DNA of 61,663 bases from Zoogloea sp. GTDB lineage: Bacteria; Pseudomonadota; Gammaproteobacteria; Burkholderiales; Rhodocyclaceae. The stretch spans positions 1 through 61,663 of the forward strand of contig NZ_JAFLDT010000015.1 in NCBI RefSeq assembly GCF_017302315.1, written 5' to 3'. Under the pieces are notes generated by a model. It saw nothing but the letters and a program-made list of their open reading frames with translations, made no database searches and was not told the DNA's origin. Position numbers and translations under genes: made by a program. How positions within the stretch are numbered: position 1 is the stretch's first letter; each line of letters starts with the position of its first letter. This document shows, piece after piece, positions 31,912-40,484 of this stretch.

Positions 31912-33282
31912 TCAGGCCAGGCTCCTGAGCAACAGACCCAGCAGCGCGCAGGCGCCGATCACATGCAGGACGCTACGCTTGTAGCGGAACAGGGCCACGG
32001 CCGCCAGCACCCCAATGAGCGCGGCCATCGTGTCGAAGCGCCCGGCAAAGCCCGCCGGCCACAGCACGTGATAGCCAAAGAACAGCGCAAGATTGAGGAT
32101 GACGCCAACCACGGCGGCGGTAATGGCCGTGAGGGGCGCGGTGAATTTCAGATCACCATGGGTGGTTTCGATGAAAGGCCCGCCGGCCAGGATGAAGACA
32201 AAGGACGGCAGGAAGGTGAACCAGGTGACCAAGGTGGCGGCCAGGGCACCGGCGAGGAAGAGACTGTCGGGGCCGAATACCGCCTTGACGTAGCCGCCGA
32301 CGAAGCCGACGAAGGCCACCACCATGATCAGCGGCCCCGGCGTGGTTTCGCCCAGGGCCAGGCCATCGATCATCTGCAGCGGGGTGAGCCAGCCGTAGGT
32401 CACGATGGCGCCCTGATAGACATAGGGCAGCACCGCATAGGCCCCGCCGAAGGTCAGCAGCGCGGCCTTTGTAAAGAACCACCCCATCTGCGTCAGGGTG
32501 TGCTGCCAGCCCAGGCCCGCCGTGAGCAGGCCCATGGGCAGCGCCCACAGCAGGGCACCGATGAGCACCACCTGCATCGTCCTGCGCCAGCGGAACACCG
32601 CATGCGCGGGCGTCGGCGTGTCGTCGTCGATGAGTGCGCCGCCGTGGGGCGAAATGCCGACCGTGGCGTGACCACCTCCGGTCTTGAAGGCGTCGGGCAC
32701 GCGCCGCCCACCCACGTAGCCCACCAGGGCCGCAAGGGCAACGATGGCCGGAAAGGGCACCTTGAGGGCGAAGATGGCCACGAAGGACGCCGCCGCAATC
32801 GCCCACAGGGTGCCGTTCTTCAACGCCCGGGAGCCGATGCGCCAGGCCGCCTGCAGCACGATGGCCGTGACCGCCGGCTTGATGCCATAAAACAGCCCGG
32901 CCACCAGCGGCATCTCGCCGAAGGCCACATAGACCCATGACAGGCCGATCAGGATGAACAGGGAGGGCAGCACGAACAGGGTGCCGGCCACGATGCCGCC
33001 CCAGCTACGGTGCATCAGCCAGCCGATATAGGTGGCCAGTTGCTGGGCCTCCGGCCCCGGCAGCACCATGCAGTAGTTGAGGGCGTGCAGGAAGCGCCGT
33101 TCGGAGATCCAGCGCCGGTTCTCGACCAGCTCCTGGTGCATCAGGGCGATCTGCCCGGCCGGCCCGCCAAAGCTGATGAAGCCCAGCTTGAGCCAGAACA
33201 GGAAGGCCTCGCGCAGGCTGACCGCCGCTGGCGCACCATTGGCGCCCCCAGTGCTGGGGAGAGGATGGGGCTGTGCGTTCAT
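31912..33282 (-). CDS. chrA: Chromate transporter ChrA
   Basis: ChrA expels chromate, using the membrane potential. The 456-residue, bidomain (long-chain) protein has two CHR domains in opposite halves. The first has FISFGGPAGQIALMHQELV, then LNYCMVLPGPEAQQLATYIG. The second has ALLTFGGAYAVLPYVYQGAI, then LALGETTPGPLIMVVAFVGF. About 12 membrane helices are visible and the FGGP motif is at residues 38-41. It appears to be a single gene; no chrB regulator is beside it. Confidence 0.95.
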   Translation of the reverse strand: MNAQPHPLPSTGGANGAPAAVSLREAFLFWLKLGFISFGGPAGQIALMHQELVENRRWISERRFLHALNYCMVLPGPEAQQLATYIGWLMHRSWGGIVAGTLFVLPSLFILIGLSWVYVAFGEMPLVAGLFYGIKPAVTAIVLQAAWRIGSRALKNGTLWAIAAASFVAIFALKVPFPAIVALAALVGYVGGRRVPDAFKTGGGHATVGISPHGGALIDDDTPTPAHAVFRWRRTMQVVLIGALLWALPMGLLTAGLGWQHTLTQMGWFFTKAALLTFGGAYAVLPYVYQGAIVTYGWLTPLQMIDGLALGETTPGPLIMVVAFVGFVGGYVKAVFGPDSLFLAGALAATLVTWFTFLPSFVFILAGGPFIETTHGDLKFTAPLTAITAAVVGVILNLALFFGYHVLWPAGFAGRFDTMAALIGVLAAVALFRYKRSVLHVIGACALLGLLLRSLA

Positions 33283-33359
33283 GACCCCATTATCTCAGAC
33301 ATACCCGGGCCCCCTCGCCCACCGGGTGCCCCCGGAGGGACACAAAAAACTGGAAATAC

Positions 33360-33390
33360 GGGTCGCGCACCCCGCAAGGCCGCGCGACCC
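33360..33390 (-). terminator. Possible intrinsic terminator of the CpdB-like gene
   Basis: GGGTCGCGC (33360-33368) and GCGCGACCC (33382-33390) form a stem. In the minus direction a run of six T follows ten bases later (33345-33350). The gap between stem and T run makes it weaker than usual. Confidence 0.45.
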
Positions 33391-33401
33391 GCTCGACCCG
33401 A

Positions 33402-35459
33402 TCAGTGCGCCAGGTCAATGGTGTACACGCCCAGGCCCTTGCCCGAACCATCGTCGTCACGCAGCACGCTGATGTTGCCCAGCCCCAGGGCCGTGGCCAC
33501 GCCGAGCTTGCCGCTGGCCGACTTGAAGGTCACCGGGCCGGCCACCGACACCGGCGTGAAGCGCCAGCTACGGGTGGCACCGTCGGCGGCGAAGGTGAGG
33601 TTGCGGCGGGCCTTGATGTAGTCGATCAGCACATCCCGGTTGGCATCCGGGGACGCGTAGATCACGTTGCTGCCGTTGAGGCCGGGGAAGCTGCCGCCGC
33701 CCGAACCTCGGTAGTTGTTGGTGGCCACGATGAACTCGGCCACGGTGTCGATGGCCGCGCCCTTGTATTTGAGGTTACGGATGCGACTGCCGACGGGCTG
33801 AGTGACGTCGATTTCGTAGCTCAGGTCGGCCGAGGTGAACACGTCGAAGTTGTAGCCGGGGAAGCTCGACACCAGGGCTTGCTCGGTGGTCAGCGCAGGG
33901 TTGATCTGGTTGAAACGCTCGGCGGACTTCTCCAGCCAGGCCTTGATGCCCGCCCCGGTCACCTTCACCGCGTACACGGTGTTGGGGAAGAGATACAGGT
34001 CGGCGGCGTTGTTGATGGCCACGTTGCCGGCCTTCACGTCGGTGAAGTCCGAACCGCCGGCAAAACCGCTCTTGAAGGGGGCGCTGACCGACAGCACCGG
34101 CAGGTTCTTGTAGGCCGGCAGGTTGGCGGCCACGTAGCGGGCCACGTAATCAGCCTGGGCCGCATTGACCACCTGGATCGCCGACACATCACCCACGTCG
34201 GCGAAATAGGTGTTGAGATTGAAGTCGGACTGGCCGATGGGCGTCTTCACGTAGTCGATGGCCGAGGCATGCTCAGCCTGCACGACCGCGGAGATGGCGG
34301 GGTCGGTGACCACGTAGGTGCGGGTGGCGGAATCGAGCAGGGCCTTGCGCAGGCTCACCTGGGTCTTGTCGCGGACGACGCTCCATTTGCCGTTCTTCAC
34401 TTCGAGGGAATAGTTGATCACCCCGATGGCCTTGCCCCAGTAGCTGGGCATCACGGCCGGCACGCCATGGAGGGTGCCCTTCACCTTGTCCACCCCGCTG
34501 GCGTTGCAGTCGGTGGTGCTACAGGCCGCATTGGGAAACTCGCTATGGGAATGGCCCATCAGGATGCCGTCGATGCCGGCCTGCTTGGCCAGGTGGTAGT
34601 TGGCGTTCTCCATCGTCGCCGAGTACGCGCTGCTGTCAAAGCCCCCGTGGGAGGCGGCGATCACCAGATCGGCCCCTTCGGCGCGGGCCATGGGCACGTA
34701 TTTGCCGGCCGCTTCGACAACACCCTGCACATCCACTTTGCCATCCAGCCAGCGCTTGTCCCAGGACAGGATGGGGGGCGGGGTGAAGCCGATGACCGCA
34801 ACCTTGATCTTGCCCTCGAAGGTCTTGCCGTCCTTGTCCACCCCGGTGATCTTGCGCTCAAGCATCACATAGGGCTTGTAGAGGGTCTGACCGTCCTTGC
34901 GGCTGGTGACGTTGGCCAAGGCGAGAGGAAAGTCCGGCCCCTTGCACAGGGTTTGCGCCGCAGGTTCGGGCATGCCCTCCACATTGAAGCGGGTGCCCGT
35001 AACCTGGGCCAGATACGGCAGGCCGTAGTTGAATTCATGATTGCCCAGGGTGCCGGCGTCGTAGCCGACGGCGTCCATGGCCTTGTAGGTGGCGAGCTTG
35101 GTGGAGCACGACACCGGGGACACCAGCGCCTGATAGTCGGCCAGGGCCGTCCCCTGGATGGTGTCGCCGTTGTCGATCAGGACCGTGTTCGGAAACTCCG
35201 CACGGGCCTGGCGGATCAGGGTGGCGGTGCGCTCGAAGCCGACCGACTTGTCTTCAGCGAGCTTGAAGTAGTCATAGCTCAGGAGGTTGGCATGGAGATC
35301 GGTGGTTTCCAGCACCACCAGCTGGGCAGTGCCCGCCTCGGGCAGCCGGCTGCTTTTGTCGTCATCACCTCCGCAGGCCGCCAGGACCAGCGCGGACGAA
35401 AAAACGACAGCCCCGAGGGCCCGACGGCGAAACCGGGATGGCAAGGAATGGAAAGACAT
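33402..35459 (-). CDS. cpdB: Bifunctional 2',3'-cyclic-nucleotide phosphodiesterase/3'-nucleotidase, CpdB-like lipoprotein
   Basis: Periplasmic metallophosphoesterase that salvages phosphate and nucleosides from cyclic nucleotides. The 685-residue protein has a lipoprotein signal (LVLAAC, Cys29). The calcineurin-like domain follows: VLETTDLHANLLSYDY, DNGDTIQGTALADY, LGNHEFNYGLPYLAQV, IAASHGG and GHSHSEFP, all metal ligands. The C-terminal 5'-nucleotidase substrate domain has DLYLFPNTVYAVKVTGAGI and ATNNYRGSGGGSFPG. Extra Cys residues around AACSTTDCNASG are an unusual insertion that may form a disulfide. Confidence 0.9.
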   Translation of the reverse strand: MSFHSLPSRFRRRALGAVVFSSALVLAACGGDDDKSSRLPEAGTAQLVVLETTDLHANLLSYDYFKLAEDKSVGFERTATLIRQARAEFPNTVLIDNGDTIQGTALADYQALVSPVSCSTKLATYKAMDAVGYDAGTLGNHEFNYGLPYLAQVTGTRFNVEGMPEPAAQTLCKGPDFPLALANVTSRKDGQTLYKPYVMLERKITGVDKDGKTFEGKIKVAVIGFTPPPILSWDKRWLDGKVDVQGVVEAAGKYVPMARAEGADLVIAASHGGFDSSAYSATMENANYHLAKQAGIDGILMGHSHSEFPNAACSTTDCNASGVDKVKGTLHGVPAVMPSYWGKAIGVINYSLEVKNGKWSVVRDKTQVSLRKALLDSATRTYVVTDPAISAVVQAEHASAIDYVKTPIGQSDFNLNTYFADVGDVSAIQVVNAAQADYVARYVAANLPAYKNLPVLSVSAPFKSGFAGGSDFTDVKAGNVAINNAADLYLFPNTVYAVKVTGAGIKAWLEKSAERFNQINPALTTEQALVSSFPGYNFDVFTSADLSYEIDVTQPVGSRIRNLKYKGAAIDTVAEFIVATNNYRGSGGGSFPGLNGSNVIYASPDANRDVLIDYIKARRNLTFAADGATRSWRFTPVSVAGPVTFKSASGKLGVATALGLGNISVLRDDDGSGKGLGVYTIDLAH

Positions 35460-35611
35460 GGCGAGGATCGTGGAAGTTGAGAAACCACGAACGCTACCCA
35501 GGCTTCATGACGCGACGATGAGCGCCGTGTGATGTTCCCTGGACGACAATCGGGGGACGGCCCCTGCGTGCCGACGCCCCCTCACCCCGCCGGCCCGGCC
35601 GGCCGCTTGCC

Positions 35612-36127
35612 TTACTCCTCTTCTTTCTGGGCCACCAGATAGCCGACGCTGATCTGCACGCTTTCGATCAGCTCCATGGTGGCGGTGGCCTGGCTCGCCA
35701 GGAGGGCGTTGAAGCGGGCGTAGAGGTCACTTTCCTGATCCATCAGTTTGGACAGGGTATTGACCTTCTTGACGCTGGCGGCTTCGGTGGCGATGGCCTG
35801 CAGCCCCTCCAGCCACTGGGTCTGCTGGGTGGCCAGGCGCTGCATGACCGCCGCCTGGATGGCCAGACTCTCGGTGAACAGGCTGGCGTCCAGGCGGGGC
35901 TGGGCGGCCAGGCGCATCATGGCCTGGCAACTCTGCATCTGACGGGTGACGGACTGGGTGATCAGCTCCTGCCACTGGCCCAGATGGCCGAGCTGTGGCG
36001 CCGAAGGCAGCGCAGGCAGGGTACCCGGTGCGGGGGCAAGGCTGGTGAGCAGGCGGACGTGGGCCTGGTGAAGTTGTTGCATCTGGCGGAGGGCGTCTTC
36101 CGCGAGGGTCGAGAGTGCGGTGTTCAT
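35612..36127 (-). CDS. Phasin-like PHA granule protein
   Basis: This 171-residue, helix-rich, cytoplasmic protein has long amphipathic stretches: LSTLAEDALRQMQQLHQAHV, LITQSVTRQMQSCQAMM and KVNTLSKLMDQESDLY. Its size and Gln/Ala-rich helices match phasins, which coat polyhydroxyalkanoate granules. It starts 29 bases after the PHB depolymerase stop, so they form a two-gene operon. The start was chosen as the internal ATG at 36127. It is somewhat diverged from PhaP, so the exact subfamily is uncertain. Confidence 0.75.
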   Translation of the reverse strand: MNTALSTLAEDALRQMQQLHQAHVRLLTSLAPAPGTLPALPSAPQLGHLGQWQELITQSVTRQMQSCQAMMRLAAQPRLDASLFTESLAIQAAVMQRLATQQTQWLEGLQAIATEAASVKKVNTLSKLMDQESDLYARFNALLASQATATMELIESVQISVGYLVAQKEEE

Positions 36128-36156
36128 GGCTGGAGCTTTCTCGCGATGTCGCGGGT

Positions 36157-37227
36157 TCATTGGCCGCCGAGGCGTTGCAGCATGCCGTGGATGGCCTGGA
36201 TCTGGATGGCCTGTTTCGAGTAATAGTCCGGGCTCTGGGGATCTTCCGCCGTGTAGCCCCACCAGTCCCAGCACCCTTCCGGGTTCTGGCTGACGGCGTT
36301 GTCGGTGCCCTCGGCCTGGGGGTAAAGGATGATCAGGTTGTTGGCATCGGCCATCTCGTTATAGCCGGTGGTCGTGAAATAGCGATTGCCGTAGGGCGGG
36401 CAGTTTTCCAGGTCGGGCTGACCATTCACGAAGTTTACGTAGTTGTAGCCCTGCTTGCAGCCATGCAGCGCCACATGCACCCGGCACGGCGCCCCCTCCT
36501 CCACCGCCTTGGGCACATAGGCATAGGCAAACTCGCTCATGCTGGCCCGCGGATTGCCAGCGAAGAACTCGCTCTGGTCGAAGCGCACGATACGCCCGGT
36601 CAGGCGCTCGGCGGGCGGCTTGAGGGGGCCGTAGATGTGCTCCAGGATGACCCGCGACTGCATGAAGCCACCCTGGTTGATGTAGGGCGGACGATTGACG
36701 CCGAGGGGGTTGTCCTCCGGGTTGTCGGTGATGATCGAGTGCCCCGCGGGCAGGGTGTTCTCGTAATGGATCGCGGCCGGAGCCACGCCCAGCATCTCGT
36801 AGAAGCGGCGGGTGGTGTCCACCACACTGGAATCCACCACCTTGTCCTCGGTACCCGTAAAGATGTAGACCCGCTGGCCGGCCAGGTTCTCCACCGCATC
36901 GATCAGGCCCTGCGCGGCCGTTTCCCGCGCCACTTCGGCGAGCTTGGCCGGATTGGGTGCGGCCTGGGGAATGAGCGGATTCATGCACACGTAGAGGGCA
37001 TTGAGGGTGAGGGCATCTTCGGCAATGGCGGCCGCCGCGCGGTAGGACTCGGCGCAGCGGAAGGGACCACCGGCAATGATGCCCGCCCCGACGAAGGTGG
37101 CCGAATGGGCCAGATGCAGCTGAACCGTCATGAAGGCCCCGGACGACAGCCCGGAAACGGAACTCTGACTGAGATCGGCGTTGAAGGCGCCCAGTGGCGG
37201 TGCAACAGAAGATTTCTCGTTCGACAT
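36157..37227 (-). CDS. Poly(3-hydroxybutyrate) depolymerase
   Basis: This alpha/beta-hydrolase cleaves short-chain polyhydroxybutyrate. The 356-residue protein has the lipase box GLSSG (catalytic Ser28) close to the N-terminus in SVSGLSSGAFMTVQ. Asp in FTGTEDKVVDSS and His in LPAGHSIIT complete a plausible triad, and VALHGCKQGYNYVNFV with GCWDWWGYT is typical of the PHB depolymerase family usually found outside the cell. There is no signal peptide, so this copy is probably intracellular or exported by another route. It is coupled to a phasin gene, supporting a role at the granule. Confidence 0.88.
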   Translation of the reverse strand: MSNEKSSVAPPLGAFNADLSQSSVSGLSSGAFMTVQLHLAHSATFVGAGIIAGGPFRCAESYRAAAAIAEDALTLNALYVCMNPLIPQAAPNPAKLAEVARETAAQGLIDAVENLAGQRVYIFTGTEDKVVDSSVVDTTRRFYEMLGVAPAAIHYENTLPAGHSIITDNPEDNPLGVNRPPYINQGGFMQSRVILEHIYGPLKPPAERLTGRIVRFDQSEFFAGNPRASMSEFAYAYVPKAVEEGAPCRVHVALHGCKQGYNYVNFVNGQPDLENCPPYGNRYFTTTGYNEMADANNLIILYPQAEGTDNAVSQNPEGCWDWWGYTAEDPQSPDYYSKQAIQIQAIHGMLQRLGGQ

Positions 37228-37436
37228 GGCAACTCCCGGGGGTTAGGGGATTCGACGGAAACGTTATGCGGAGTGCCGCTGGATGGCACCCGAAGGCGGA
37301 CGGACTGCCTATTCAAGTTACATCACGGAGATGACGGAAGAAAGAAATTTGTTGCAGCGCAAGATGGAACAGGCCGCGCCACTCCCGGGATTCTCCAAGC
37401 GAAACGGGAAATGTGTTACACGCCCGCCCCGCTGAG

Positions 37437-37545
37437 CGCTTGCGAAGACATCGCGGCGAGCGGTGGGAAGCCGCGCCGGGAAGCGCAGCCACACACGGGG
37501 TGCGGTGCGCACCGCAGGAGCGAAGTCGAGCCGCGCAGAGGATTC
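37437..37545 (+). repeat. Dispersed repeat family B, copy 3
   Basis: Contains GCTTGCGAAGACATCGCGGC, GCCGCGCCGGGAAGCGCAGC, GTGCGCACCGCAGGAGCGAA and GTCGAGCCGCGC. It occupies part of the 335-base gap between the PHB depolymerase start and the end of the glycosyltransferase gene; I see no gene in this gap. Confidence 0.7.
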
Positions 37546-37562
37546 GTTCGCAAGCTCGGCGA

Positions 37563-39056
37563 TCAGTGGCCAGACGCGCCCCAGGCCAGTTTCAGGGTCC
37601 AGGGCTCGCCCGAAACGGCGGTGGCACCGTAGCCGGCGTCATCGGCCATGTCGATGGCCTCGGGCGCAAGACCAGACTCATGGCGGGCCCACATGCGGGC
37701 ATACATGGCCTCCAGCGCACCGGTGTAGGCCACCACATTGAACAGGGCCGCTGCACGGCGGCTCGAGGCAAAGCGCGTGCGCAGATCAGCGAGACAGGAC
37801 GGGTCCCGGGCCAGGGACAAGGCCAGCACCCGGTAGGCCTCGGGCGTGGTGGTGATGGCTTCCGGCAGGCCGGCGGCGAGCAGCAGCCCGCCCGCCACGC
37901 GGGAAGCAAAGGTGCTGCCGGCACAGGTGACCAGCGGCACACCAGCCCACAGGGCATCGCTGGCCGTGGTGTGGGCGTTGTAGGGCCAGGTGTCCAACAT
38001 CAGATCGATGGCCGGCAGCCGGGCCAGATGCTCGGCCTGGGGCAGGCCCGGGGCGAAGATCAGCCGGTCGGGCAGCACGCCGCGGGCCAGGGCCTCGTTG
38101 CGCAGGTTGCCCCGGGCATGGGGGTCATCCAGCAGCCACAGCACGCTGCCGGGCACCTCGTTGAGCAGGCTGCACCACACATCGAAAACCTGGGGTGTGA
38201 ACTTCCAGGCCTGGTTGAAACACGCGAACACAAAGGCGCCTTCGGGCAGGCCCAACCCGGCCCGGTCGGGCAGTGCATGGTCCGTATCCGCCACCCGGCC
38301 ATGGGGCTGGTAGCTGTGGGGCATGCAGGCCAAGGCCTCGGAGTAGTCGGCAGCGGCAGCGGCCGGCGTCACAAAGCGGTCGCTGATCAGGTAATCCACA
38401 AAGCCCTGCCCGGACGTACCCGGGTAGCCCAGGAAGCTCACCTGCACCGGCGCCGCGCGATGGGCCAACAACATGGTGCGGCTGCCCTCGGTATAGCCTT
38501 TCAGGTCCACGAGGATGTCCACGCCATCGTCGCGGATGAGCGCGGCCGCCTCCAGGTCGCTCAGGCCGGCAATGTCATTGAAGCGATGAAACGCCGCCAT
38601 CAGCCGCTCGCGCATGCCCTTGCCGTCGTTCTTGCCATGGCTGTAGGCATAGAGCTCCACATGCCCGGCCCGGTGGGCTTCCAGCATCTCGACCATCAGC
38701 AGGGCCGTAGCGTGCTGATGGAAATCCCCCGACAGATAGCCGATCTTCAGCGGCCCGGCCGGCCGGGGAAGGACTGCCGCGCCCGTCGCGACGTCGCCCG
38801 GACTCCCCTCAGCCTGAAAACGGGCCAGCCGCGCCTCAAGCCAGCGGGTCGCGCAGCTACGTTGGGTGGCCGCGTCGATGCCCGGCATGGCCAGCAGCAG
38901 GAAGGGCGGCCACACCGGCCCATCGGCCCGCGCCAGATCGGCACGCACCCGATCCGGCCACAGGTCGAAGTCGTCCCATTCACACCAGGCGCGTCTCCGC
39001 ACATAGTGGAGGATCTGTCGGCTTGCCGACACGTCAGCGCGGGATTCGGTGTGCAT
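37563..39056 (-). CDS. SPINDLY-family O-linked N-acetylglucosaminyltransferase, lacking TPRs
   Basis: The 497-residue protein matches the catalytic region of OGT/SPINDLY (GT41) enzymes. LKIGYLSGDFHQHATALLMV is followed by LYAYSHGKNDGKGMRER, the nucleotide-sugar-binding end VQVSFLGYPGTSGQGFVDY, IDLMLDTWPYNAHTTASDAL and GVPLVTCAGSTFASRVAGGL. OGTs normally have many N-terminal TPR repeats that bind target proteins. Here only about 110 residues precede the catalytic core and I see no TPR pattern. The ATG at 39056 is preferred to a TTG at 39071. Targets are unknown; flagellin or a surface protein is possible. Confidence 0.85.
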   Translation of the reverse strand: MHTESRADVSASRQILHYVRRRAWCEWDDFDLWPDRVRADLARADGPVWPPFLLLAMPGIDAATQRSCATRWLEARLARFQAEGSPGDVATGAAVLPRPAGPLKIGYLSGDFHQHATALLMVEMLEAHRAGHVELYAYSHGKNDGKGMRERLMAAFHRFNDIAGLSDLEAAALIRDDGVDILVDLKGYTEGSRTMLLAHRAAPVQVSFLGYPGTSGQGFVDYLISDRFVTPAAAAADYSEALACMPHSYQPHGRVADTDHALPDRAGLGLPEGAFVFACFNQAWKFTPQVFDVWCSLLNEVPGSVLWLLDDPHARGNLRNEALARGVLPDRLIFAPGLPQAEHLARLPAIDLMLDTWPYNAHTTASDALWAGVPLVTCAGSTFASRVAGGLLLAAGLPEAITTTPEAYRVLALSLARDPSCLADLRTRFASSRRAAALFNVVAYTGALEAMYARMWARHESGLAPEAIDMADDAGYGATAVSGEPWTLKLAWGASGH

Positions 39057-39111
39057 ACGGGAATGCAGCAAGATTCACGCCATTGGGGCTGACGTGCGGA
39101 AGCCGGGCGTG

Positions 39112-39156
39112 AAAAAGCATCAAGGCTCAATCGCCTGCGCGATTGAGCCTTGATGC
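39112..39156 (-). terminator. Intrinsic terminator of the initiator tRNA
   Basis: An 18-base-pair perfect stem (39117-39134 with 39139-39156) closes a 4-base loop. In the minus direction it is followed by TTTTT (39112-39116). It lies directly after the tRNA 3' end. It could also stop transcription on the plus strand, where TTTTG follows. Confidence 0.9.
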
Positions 39157-39162
39157 TTTTGT

Positions 39163-39240
<78 letters not shown>

Positions 39241-39253
39241 TCAGAGAAACGAG

Positions 39254-39282
39254 ATATTAGACGATCCCGCGGCGAGAGTCAA
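39254..39282 (-). promoter_or_regulatory. Sigma-70 promoter of tRNA-fMet
   Basis: On the minus strand: -35 TTGACT (39277-39282), 17-base spacer, -10 TAATAT (39254-39259). Both are near consensus, about 14 bases before the mature tRNA 5' end. Confidence 0.85.
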
Positions 39283-39489
39283 ATTTATTTTGCAGCGCAT
39301 CATGAATTTCCGTGCCGGGAGCGGGGGGCATCGCCCTGACGGGGTAGTACGGGCATGTTCCCAAGTCACCCTCCGGCTGACTCCGGTATCCTCCCGCAGC
39401 GCAGCAAACGGCGGAGGGCAGCGCGCTCCGTCGTCCCTGCGCATCCAAAAACAGCCTTTCAAGAATTCAACGCAACAAGGAGCAACAGC

Positions 39490-40338
39490 ATGGCAATTCA
39501 GAACATTGGCGTGATCGGCGCCGGCACCATGGGTAACGGCATTGCCCAGGTCTGCGCCCTGGCGGGTGTGGGCGTGGTGATGGTGGACATCTCCACCGAA
39601 GCGGTCGAGCGCGGCCTCAAGACGGTGGCCGGGAGCCTGGACCGCATGGTCAAGAAGGAGAAGATCTCCGAAGCCGACAAGGCTGCGGCCTTGGGCCGCA
39701 TCAAGGGCAGCACGGCCTACGCCGACCTGGCGGGCACCGACCTGGTGATCGAGGCTGCCACCGAGAACGAGGGGCTCAAGCTGCGCATCCTCAAGGAGAT
39801 CGATGGCATCGTCCCGGCCACCACGGTGATCGCCACCAACACCTCGTCGATCTCCATCACCAAGCTGGCGGCATCCGTCTCCAGCCCCTCACGCTTCATC
39901 GGCATGCACTTCTTCAATCCGGTCCCGCTGATGGCGCTGGTGGAGCTGATCCGCGGCCTGCAGACCTCCGACGAGACCGTCGCAGCGGTGCAGGCCTTCG
40001 CCACGGCCATCGGCAAGACGCCCATCGCCGTCAAGAACAGCCCGGGGTTCGTGGTCAATCGCATCCTGTGTCCGATGATCAACGAAGCCATCTTCGCCCT
40101 TCAGGAGGGCCTGGCCTCGGCGGCGGACATCGACGAGGGCATGAAGCTGGGCTGCAACCACCCCATCGGCCCCCTGGCCCTGGCCGACCTGATCGGTCTG
40201 GACACCATGCTTGCGGTGATGGAGGTGTTCTACGACGGTTTCAATGACCCCAAGTACCGCCCCGCCCCGCTGCTCAAGGAGATGGTGGATGCGGGTTACC
40301 TGGGCCGCAAGACCGGCCAGGGCTTCTACCAGTATTGA
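39490..40338 (+). CDS. hbd: 3-Hydroxybutyryl-CoA dehydrogenase
   Basis: It oxidises or reduces 3-hydroxybutyryl-CoA with NAD(P). The 282-residue protein starts MAIQNIGVIGAGTMGNGIAQ (Rossmann GxGxxG) with AAGGAG upstream. IEAATENEGLKLRILKEID, ATNTSSISITKLA and the catalytic His in GMHFFNPVPLM follow, with the C-terminal domain GFVVNRILCPMINEAIF and GPLALADLIGLDTML. It is a stand-alone single-domain enzyme. Possible roles are PHB turnover or butanoate/aromatic catabolism. Symbol by family. Confidence 0.93.
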   Translation: MAIQNIGVIGAGTMGNGIAQVCALAGVGVVMVDISTEAVERGLKTVAGSLDRMVKKEKISEADKAAALGRIKGSTAYADLAGTDLVIEAATENEGLKLRILKEIDGIVPATTVIATNTSSISITKLAASVSSPSRFIGMHFFNPVPLMALVELIRGLQTSDETVAAVQAFATAIGKTPIAVKNSPGFVVNRILCPMINEAIFALQEGLASAADIDEGMKLGCNHPIGPLALADLIGLDTMLAVMEVFYDGFNDPKYRPAPLLKEMVDAGYLGRKTGQGFYQY

Positions 40339-40429
40339 TACACCAACTTCCCCCGCTCTGGTCGGGGGAGGCACGGCCCATGCTTTGGTAATTTGTCACA
40401 CCACGGCGACCTCGCTTGTCGACTATATT

Positions 40430-40464
40430 GACTGCCAGACCTGACTTTCCCAGGTTTGGCAGTC
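40430..40464 (+). other. Inverted repeat in the leader of the TRAP-receptor gene
   Basis: GACTGCCAGACCTG (40430-40443) and CAGGTTTGGCAGTC (40451-40464) form a 14-base stem with two G-U pairs and a 7-base loop. It ends 20 bases before the receptor ATG, without a following T run, so an operator or leader hairpin is more likely than a terminator. TATATT at 40424 just before it could be a -10 element. Confidence 0.6.
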
Positions 40465-40484
40465 AGATTGACGACAAAAGAAGC

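Noticed and set aside
40349-40373. CCCCCG...CGGGGG hairpin as a terminator of the 3-hydroxybutyryl-CoA dehydrogenase gene
   Set aside because: No T run follows the stem, so termination is not supported.
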